64,000 nucleotides of DNA from Blepharisma japonicum (lineage: Eukaryota > Ciliophora > Heterotrichea > Heterotrichida > Blepharismidae): assembly GCA_949751835.1 (NCBI GenBank), contig CATKHK010000010.1, positions 616,195 to 680,194 on the forward strand. The letters are read 5' to 3'. Shown here in pieces: positions 56,877-64,000 of this stretch. Within the stretch, counting starts at the first letter, position 1. Every line of letters begins with the position of its first letter. The translations under genes and the position numbers were made by a program. The notes under the pieces are model-generated. The model was given only the letters and a program-made list of their open reading frames with translations, did not search any database and was not told the DNA's origin.

Positions 56877-58352
56877 ATGGTTGATCAAATTTGCCCTGAA
56901 TGCTACTGCAAGTCAATAGCAGAATATGAATGCAACTGCTGAGGAATTAAAACCTTTTGATGCCTCTCTCATATTGTACCTCATATAGCTTACTCAAAAT
57001 ATGATCATTCTACTAAGAAAATAAATGAGAGCTGAAAAGCCATTACTAAAAATCCTCAGAAACTTGCAGATAGAGTAGCAAAATATACTATTGAAATTCT
57101 TTCCAAAAGCTGGGAATATGAATCTAAAATCTCAAAGATCAATAAAAAATTGAAAACAATACCAAATATTCAATTAAGCTATTTTTCATATTGCGTTTAC
57201 TGGGGATTAGAGATAATCAAACAATATATTTCAAGGTGTATTCTAATTAGACATTTAGTAATAAATATTTGATCATTTGATGAGTTTCCTTTAGAGTGAT
57301 ATGCAGCAGTTTATGTACTAGAGGACACTGAAAAAGTAATAGAATCTCTTGAAAAATTAATTGAAGCATTATTATTGGAAAATCAAGTTAAAAATCACTT
57401 TTTTAAAATAATTACCAAAGGCGTGAAAATGAGCAATAACTTAAAATCTGAATTTGATAGTAAAGTAAAAAAACTTCTATCTTGGCTAATTCCAGCATGT
57501 TTCAGTGGCTCACTTAAATTTAGGCAAGGGCTTTTGCTGACTTCTGAGTTAATTAATAGCAGTGTCAGAGCAAACTATTTATTCCACATTAATGAGAATA
57601 ATCTTTTTATATATGGAGCCCTTTCTTTAAATTTGTCAACTGATTTATGCAATATTTATCTCCCTAATTGACAAAAAGCTAATCTTAATAATCGAGAAAT
57701 TTTTTGTTGATGAAATAATAAATCTGCATGCAAAATTGATAGAAAAACTATGAAAATTACCAAAATATTACCGTCTTCTAAAGGGGAAATTCACTCAGCA
57801 CTCATATATTATAAAGAATGTGTTTATCTATTTAGCCTGACGCAAAATATTTGTGATTTCTATTATTTAGAAAAATACGATCTAATGGAAAATAGAAAAA
57901 CATATTTACCCAACCCTCCTGTAAATGCTTTTTCTAACTATTCCTGCACTATATATCGAGATTCAATTTTATTTTGTGCAAAAAATAAACAAACCTTATA
58001 TAAATTTGATCTTATAATAGAAAGTTACTCGAAACTTCCACTTACTGGAATGAGTATATTTTATTTTAAAATGGTATTTACTGGAAATATGAAGGCCTAT
58101 GTGGCTGATTCTAAAAGCGGAATATTTGAAAGTGGTGATAATAATGAATATAATTGAAATAAAATTGGTGAATATAACTATAATCCTATAGGTCAAGAAA
58201 GTGAATATTTGATATATTTGTCTTGAATTAAATGTGACTCAGGAGATATATATAAATTTGACCTGCTTAGCAAACATGTTTACGATACAGTTCTTGGGTA
58301 TTTTCGTAGTTTTGATACACAGAAATATCCAATCTGTCTTTTCTTTGGGTAA
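56877..58352 (+). CDS. A12: TRIM-like family A protein, 491 aa
   Basis: Finger with extra Cys (CPECYC, CNC-W, WCLSHIVPH), coiled coil at about 75-195 (SKINKKLKTIPNIQLS, NQVKNHFFKII), propeller from about 235 (KITKILPSSKGE, CVYLFSLTQ, YYLEKYDLMENRK, CTIYRDSILFCAKN, FTGNMKAYVADS, DNNEYNWNKIG) and the A8-type tail FDTQKYPICLFFG. Nine in-frame TGA read as Trp, the extreme case with A8. Intact to TAA. Confidence 0.78.
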
Positions 58353-58454
58353 AATTACAATTAAAGAGCGTTAAGGGATAAAAGATTTTAAATAAACTTT
58401 AATAATTATTACTTTTCTATTTTTAATAAATAATATTGATTTACAAGAAAATAC

Positions 58455-58560
58455 TTAGCAAATATGTTCATGATACAATTCTTGATTATTTCGTAGATTT
58501 GATATGCAGAAACATCCAATCTGTCTTATTTGGGTAAATTTACTATTAAATACCGTTACG
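58455..58560 (+). pseudogene. duplicated 3' tail of A12
   Basis: Repeats the last roughly 35 codons and 3' flank of A12 (CTTAGCAAATATGTTCATGATACA-like start, ending TCTTATTTGGGTAA, then the shared TACTATTAAA flank) with small deletions. It sits between A12 and B5, probably marking a recombination junction. Confidence 0.65.
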
Positions 58561-58632
58561 GGATAAATATTATTATGTAAACTTAATAATTATAATTTTT
58601 ATTTTTTGATAAACATAATACAATATATGCTC

Positions 58633-61191
58633 ATGGCAGATTCAGATCAACTTAGCAGCACTAGGCTTTTGTCTAAATTGAACGAGCTAGAAGCTCAAAT
58701 GACTTGCATATCAACTAGACCTGATAATCCTAAAACAGAACAAGGTTTTAGGGAAGCCTGTTCATGGTATCAAAATGAAAATCATGCATCTGATCAATTA
58801 ATCAGCCAAACTTATCAAAAATTAATGGAGAAGTATCATCAAATTACATCTCTTTATCTTATTGGTGAACTTGATGGGAAAATTCATTTGTTCACTTATA
58901 ACACTGAAAATGAGAGTGAAGAAGCTAAATTGATACAAACTCCACAAAAATTGGATCCAAATCGTGCATCAATTGTCCAGCTTCCCAATGGCGAGCTATT
59001 TTGCAGTTTTAGAAGTTATCCAAGCTATTCTTTAAGTATTTTTATTATTAAAAAAAACTATGAGGTTCGAATGCTGCCATCGCAAATTTTTTATGAATAC
59101 GCAACAGCTATCTATTTTAGTGGAAATGTCTATTGCTTTGGAAAAAATAAATATTATGAGCGTCTGTCTTATAGATTCGATTTGGACAGAAATCAATGAT
59201 TTAAACTGACTCCTATCCCATATAGTTCCTATTGCTGTAATGCAGTATTTAATAAAAGTATTTTAATTTCCGCAGATGATAGTGAAAATCTTTTGCAATA
59301 TTCAATTGATATAGATTCTTTCTCGATAATTCTTTATGATTTTCAAGACATCTGTAGAAAGATCTTAATAAATGGAAAGGAGAGATTGTATTTGATTGAA
59401 TGTGATCAAGATGGATTTATTTATGAAAGTGGAGTGGGAGACGAGTATAATTGAAAACAAATAGCAAAATCAACAATAAATCAATATTGCGGCCAATTAT
59501 ATTGAATATATAATAAAAGAGGAATATATATATCAACTCTTAGTAAAAAATGCGTAAGAGAATACTATAAGTTTGATTTAGACCAAAATGCTTTTATTTC
59601 TATTGCTTATTATGATGAGCATATAGCTATTCGAGAGTTTGGCTGAAAATTTGAACTGATAAACTGCTATAACCAAACTGTTAATCTCAATCCTCAAACT
59701 GCTTTAAGTTATAGAAAATTCACTATTAATGATTTAGGGAGAAATCTTGAGAGTATTGAATGCTGTAATGAAGAAATCAAGCTTAATCCCGCCGATGCGG
59801 ATGCCTACATGAAGAAAGGAAATGCTCTTTTCTCTTTAGAAAGATATCTTGAAGCTATAGAATGTTTTGATGAGGCAATTAAAATTGATCCTACGAAATC
59901 TTATGCTTACAATTATAAAGGATGTGCTTATTGTAATTTAGGCAGAAATCTAGAAGCAATTGAATGCTTTGACGAGGCACTTAAGTTTGCACCTCATAGT
60001 GCTAATATTTATAATTCGAAAGGATATGTTCACTATTGTTTGGAAAATTATCTTGAAGCAATTGATTGCTATAATGAAAGCATCAAATTTGACCCTGATA
60101 ATCCTTGCACATATAGAAATAAAGGAGATGCTCTTTATTGTTTGAAAAGATATCTTGAAGCAGCTAAATGCTATGATAAATCAGTCGAGCTTGACCCTAC
60201 AGATGCTGATGTTTACACTAAAACAGGAAATAGCCTTTACGAATTGAAAATGTATTTGGAAGCAATAGAATGTTATAATGAAGCTATCAAGCTTGACCCG
60301 AGAGATGCTCATGCTTACGCCTATAAAGGATCTGCTTTTTGTGCTTTAGGAAGGTATCTTGAAGCAATAGAATCTTGCGACGAAGCAATCAAAATCAATC
60401 CCAATAATTCTAATACATATCATTATAAAGGAAATGCTCTTTATAATTTGGATAAATACCTTGAAGCAATAGAGTGCTATGACGAGGCAATTAAGATTAA
60501 ACCTAACAATGCTATTTACTTGGCAAAAGGAGATGCTCTTTCTGATTTGAATAGAAATCTTGAAGCATTAGAATGCTATGATGAGGCAATCAAAGTCGAT
60601 CCATACTATGCTCCTGTTTACTATAATAAAGGAAATATTCTTCTCTATGAACTGGATAGGAAACTTGAAGCAATAGCATGCTATAATGAAGCAAGCAAAT
60701 TAGCTCCTGATGACCCTTTGAATTTCTTTAATAGAGCGCTAGCACTTAATAGTCTAGGGCAAGAAGCTGAAGCACTCCAGGACTTTTGTCGAGGCTATTA
60801 TTTATTAAAAGAAAGTCAAACAAGTGATAATGCTAAATTCAATCTTTCTAAAATAAATAGTAATTTTACGAATGAAGCATTGAAAAACGATTTCATAGAA
60901 TTACTTCAAAAAGTTGCACAACTGCAAGAAAGTGTCATTAGCTTGAAAGAGGGATTTAATAGCCTTAAAGATACCAAAAATCCAAAACTAATAAAGAAGA
61001 TTGAGGAGCGAGAAGAAACAATTAAAGAAGAGCGTTCTCAATTTTTAATGAAAGCAGCTGGTTTCTTTTCTCCAAATAATGATACACTAGAAGAAATGCA
61101 GCAAAAAATTTATAAAATCAATAGAGAAGCTGATGAACACCTAAAAAAGGTTATTGCATCGATTTCTGATCTCAGATCATCTCTGCAGTAA
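58633..61191 (+). CDS. B5: Kelch-like propeller / TPR protein, 852 aa
   Basis: Start at the family MADSDQL; an in-frame ATG two codons upstream is possible. Propeller at about 65-350 (IVQLPNGELFC, GNVYCFGKN, ESGVGDEYNW), about eleven TPRs, the family tail (EEREETIKEERS), ending at TAA. TGA is Trp at NQWF, YNWK, LYWI and FGWK. It lacks the long upstream block found at B2-B4; instead the A12 tail duplicate lies immediately upstream. Confidence 0.85.
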
Positions 61192-61707
61192 AATGCGAGT
61201 GCAGATGAAATAAATTCAGATAAACTTATTAATAGCTTTATTATGCAATGAATAGCTTATTTTAAATATTTTAAGTGAGATTTGGTCTTACCTGAAATTA
61301 TACAAAACAAAGTTTTATTTTACAGACAAAAACTACTCTGGATGATCCTGGTTTAGTGAGCATTTAACACTTATAGGATTTTTTTCAGTATTAAATGAAT
61401 TTATTTTGAGATTTAAATATATTCCTCCATGCGGATGACGCAAATCTCAATTTCAAAATATCAAAATTCTTTTTATAAAATTAATATGAAGCGATCTGGG
61501 ATTTAAATTAGGAATAATTCATTTAATAAAATTGAAATATGCATTTTTGTATCGAATTTTAGCAATTTAATAATTTAGCTATTTAAATGCAGAAAATCCT
61601 CAAAACAAGACTGAGCCTAAAGCTTTTTGATCTTTTATAGCCTACATATATTTTGAAACTCCCATAACAACTTATATTCAGACAAAATAGTTGCTTAGCC
61701 ACATATT
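61192..61707. other. 3' flank of B5
   Basis: AT-rich. 61419-61640 matches the B4 3' flank at 44590-44760 (ATATGAAGCGATCTG, AGCAATTTAATAATTT), so the duplication unit extended about 400 bp past the gene. No gene. Confidence 0.45.
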
Positions 61708-61887
61708 TTAAGTTGTACAGCCTGCCTTTGGCACTACTGTGTTGCCTCCCCAAAAAATGCTCCTGAATTCTCCGGCATACCTAGCGATCCTCTCCTCGCA
61801 CATGGGCATCAGCATACGATTATTTCTGCTGGCCAGGAACCTAATACGTATTCATGCCCTCAAACGAATATATGGTGAATTCTTCAT
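61708..61887 (-). CDS. small hypothetical ORF, 59 aa, GC-rich for this window
   Basis: ATG at 61887 to TAA at 61708-61710, one TGA as Trp. Basic and Arg-rich N-terminus (IRLRAWIRIRFLASRNNR) followed by MPMCEERIARYAGEFRSIFW. Clearly higher GC than the flanks, and only 45 bp divergent from the B6 start. It matches neither family A nor B. Either a genuine short gene, a fragment of a mobile element, or imported DNA. Confidence 0.35.
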
Positions 61888-61932
61888 TTTCTTGACTTAA
61901 GGAGCGATCTGAATGCATTATAATATATATTC

Positions 61933-62934
61933 ATGGCGGATTCAAATCAACTTAGCAGCACTAGGCTTTTGTGTAAATTAAACGAGCTAAGAACACAAAT
62001 GGCTTACATATCAACTAGACCTGATAATCCTAAAACAGAACAAGATTTTAGGAAGGCCTGCTCATTGTATCAAAATGAAAATCATGCATCTGATCCATTA
62101 ACCAGCCAAACTTATCAAAAATTAGTGAAAAAATATCATCAAATCACCTCTCTTTATCTTATTGGTGGACCTGATGGGAAAACTCATTTGTTTACTTATA
62201 ACACAGAAAATGAGAGTGAAGAAGCAAAATTGATACAAACTCCAGAAAGATTGGATTCAAATCGTGCATCAATTGTTCAGCTTCCCAATGGCGAGCTGTT
62301 TTGCAGTTGTTATAAATATCGAAGCGATTCTTTAATTACTTTTATTATTAAAAAAAACTATGAGCTTTGAATGCTGCTATCTCAAAAATTTTATGAATAC
62401 GTAACAGCTATCTATTTTAGTGGAAATGTATATTGCTTTGGAAAAAATAAATATTATGAGCGTCTGTCTTATAGATTCGATTTGGGCACAAATCAATGAT
62501 TTAAACTGACTCCTATCCCATATGATTACTATTGCAATAATGCAGTATTTAATAAAAGTATTTTAATTTCCGCAGATGATAAGGAAAATATTTTGCAATA
62601 TTCAATTGATATAGACTCTTTCTCAATAATTCCTCATAATTTTCAAAGGGAACGTAGAAAGATCTTAATAAATGGAAAGGAGAGATTGTATTTGATTGAA
62701 TGAGATCAAAAAGGATTTATTTATGAAAGTGGAGTGGGAGATGAGTATAATTGAAAACAAATAGCAAAATCATCAATAAATCTATATTGCGGCCAAGTAT
62801 ACTGAATATATAATAAAAGAGGAATATACATCTCAAGTCTTAGTAATGAATGCGTAAGAGAATATTATAAGTTTGATTTAGACCAAAATGCTTTTATTGC
62901 TTATTATGATAGGTATATAGATATAATTCTATAA
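61933..62934 (+). pseudogene. B6: truncated family B gene, propeller only, 333 aa
   Basis: N-terminal helices and propeller (IVQLPNGELFC, GNVYCFGKN, ESGVGDEYNW, KRGIYIS) read as in B5, with six TGA as Trp. Near 62905 a deletion removes the IRxxGGK region and the frame hits TAA at 62932-62934; about 110 bp of degraded downstream sequence (TTTACTATTAATGATTTA) remain, and all TPRs are lost. It could express a propeller-only protein; more likely a relic. Confidence 0.75.
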
Positions 62935-63024
62935 CTAATCTTTTAATCTCAATCTCAATGTGCTTTAGGCTATATAAAATTTACTATTAATGATTTAAGG
63001 AGAAAATTGAGAATATTGAATTCT

Positions 63025-63951
63025 ATAAGAAAATGCTGCATTATTATTTTTAAAGTAGATTTATATCTAAAAGCTTCTGCCAATAAGGAGCTTCATACCT
63101 TGAGCTTTGATTGATGCCGGAAATATATGCTATGGATATAGATCTCGCCCTTATGTTAAATCTCTTTGCTTTTAAGTTAAATGTGCAAAAAATGGATTTT
63201 CATCTCCATGAATACCATAGGCTAGATTTTATAGATGAAATCAACTGAAAGTTGCCTATCCCAATAGTGTATTTTCAAATATGAAATAAATAAATTTAAA
63301 CAAGATTTCAATTAAAAATAAAATATATATGTAAAAGAATAAGCAAATTTGCCTTTTCATTTGAGAAGCTCTGATTTAATCACTGAGGCTTGAATTTTTA
63401 TTATAAATAGTTAATATAAAATTTCAATAAAATTAAGCTCATTTATAGACTCAAAATATTTAAATCAAAGATTATAATATTAAAATTAAAATAAGCCTAA
63501 AAACGTTATTAAGAGAGTGATTTCAGCTTCGTTTTAATATTAGTCTTTTTTACATTTCTAATCAATTTCCAGTACACCTGCTTAAATCATACTAAATCTA
63601 TTATGAAATAAGAACATTTTCTAATCAAATATAGAATTCCCACAAGCTGATAAAAGAAGTATAAGAGTAGAAAATTTGATAGTAAGGCCATCGAAGCTGT
63701 TGCACCGATGACAAGCCGAAATGATGCAAGCTACAGTCTGTTGAGGCGACAAATAAAGTTTGAAAATTTTGAAGCAATCTCGGGATTTTATTTTAAAAAT
63801 TTATTACTTTCAGACTGAGATGGTATAGAAAAATGATTTAGTTTAGATTCTAATCAACTTTATAGTAATTTGTATATAAATAAAAGCTTATAATCATGTT
63901 CTGAAATAATGGGATAAAGCAATTAATTCTGAAAGATAATAATATATAATC
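63025..63951 (+). repeat. family B upstream block, copy before B7
   Basis: Matches 35098-35949 nearly end to end (AAAAGCTTCTGCCAATAAGG, GCTACAGTCTGTTGA). It begins directly after the truncated end of B6, indicating that B6 lost its TPR part at this junction. A 60-bp insertion near 63120-63190 is absent from the B3 copy. Confidence 0.6.
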
Positions 63952-64000
63952 ATGAAGGATTGAAAGCAGCGTCTCAGAACTGAGATTTTGTGTAAATTGA
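63952..64000 (+). CDS. B7: family B gene, first 16 codons (runs off right edge)
   Basis: Aligns base for base without gaps to the family start, ending in the shared ILCKL / LLCKL codons, with TGA as Trp at codon 4. The first residues (MKDW) differ from MADS. Whether the rest is intact cannot be seen. Confidence 0.45.

Overview
ORGANISM. The window reads as macronuclear-type DNA of a heterotrich ciliate that decodes UGA as tryptophan, most likely Blepharisma or a close relative. It is very AT-rich and genes are tightly packed in the first 10 kb. In every long gene, frames run straight through TGA at positions where paralogues carry TGG (for example FxW/TxP in the two kinases, NEYxW and CxxH-W in the repeated families), while intact genes end in TAA. 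TGA was therefore read as Trp and only TAA/TAG as stop. No intron was needed in any gene model, although 15-nt in-frame introns without stops would be invisible to this reading.

LAYOUT. 1-10.3 kb is an ordinary gene-dense stretch: a coiled-coil protein (-), an unknown protein (+), a protein kinase and its apparently inactive tandem copy with a stub of a third copy between them, a PP2C phosphatase (-), an alpha/beta hydrolase (-), an ankyrin-bromodomain protein (+) and a Pho80-type cyclin (-). From 12 kb to the right edge the window is one large array of two related multigene families. Family A (called A1-A12 here) encodes a short Cys/His zinc finger, a coiled coil and a Kelch-like propeller, an arrangement like RING-less TRIM proteins. 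Family B (B1-B7) encodes a related propeller followed by 11-13 TPR repeats and a C-terminal coiled coil. Both families show recent duplication, domain loss, frameshifts, nonsense mutations and many small fragments.

MOBILE AND DECAYED DNA. The array is interleaved with a 586-bp insertion inside A4 whose removal restores the reading frame exactly, a 2.67-kb TTAA-bounded segment holding decayed Mutator-like transposase (MULE) and ubiquitin-protease sequences, a 94-bp TA-bounded inverted-repeat element, a decayed non-LTR reverse transcriptase, and a roughly 0.9-kb block repeated upstream of several B genes.

HOW IT MAY WORK. The kinase pair with PP2C suggests signalling functions but no shared pathway can be shown. 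The A/B array behaves like a birth-and-death recognition or scaffold gene cluster; function is unknown. Many genes have a TATA-like motif, in either orientation, ending only a few bases before the start codon.
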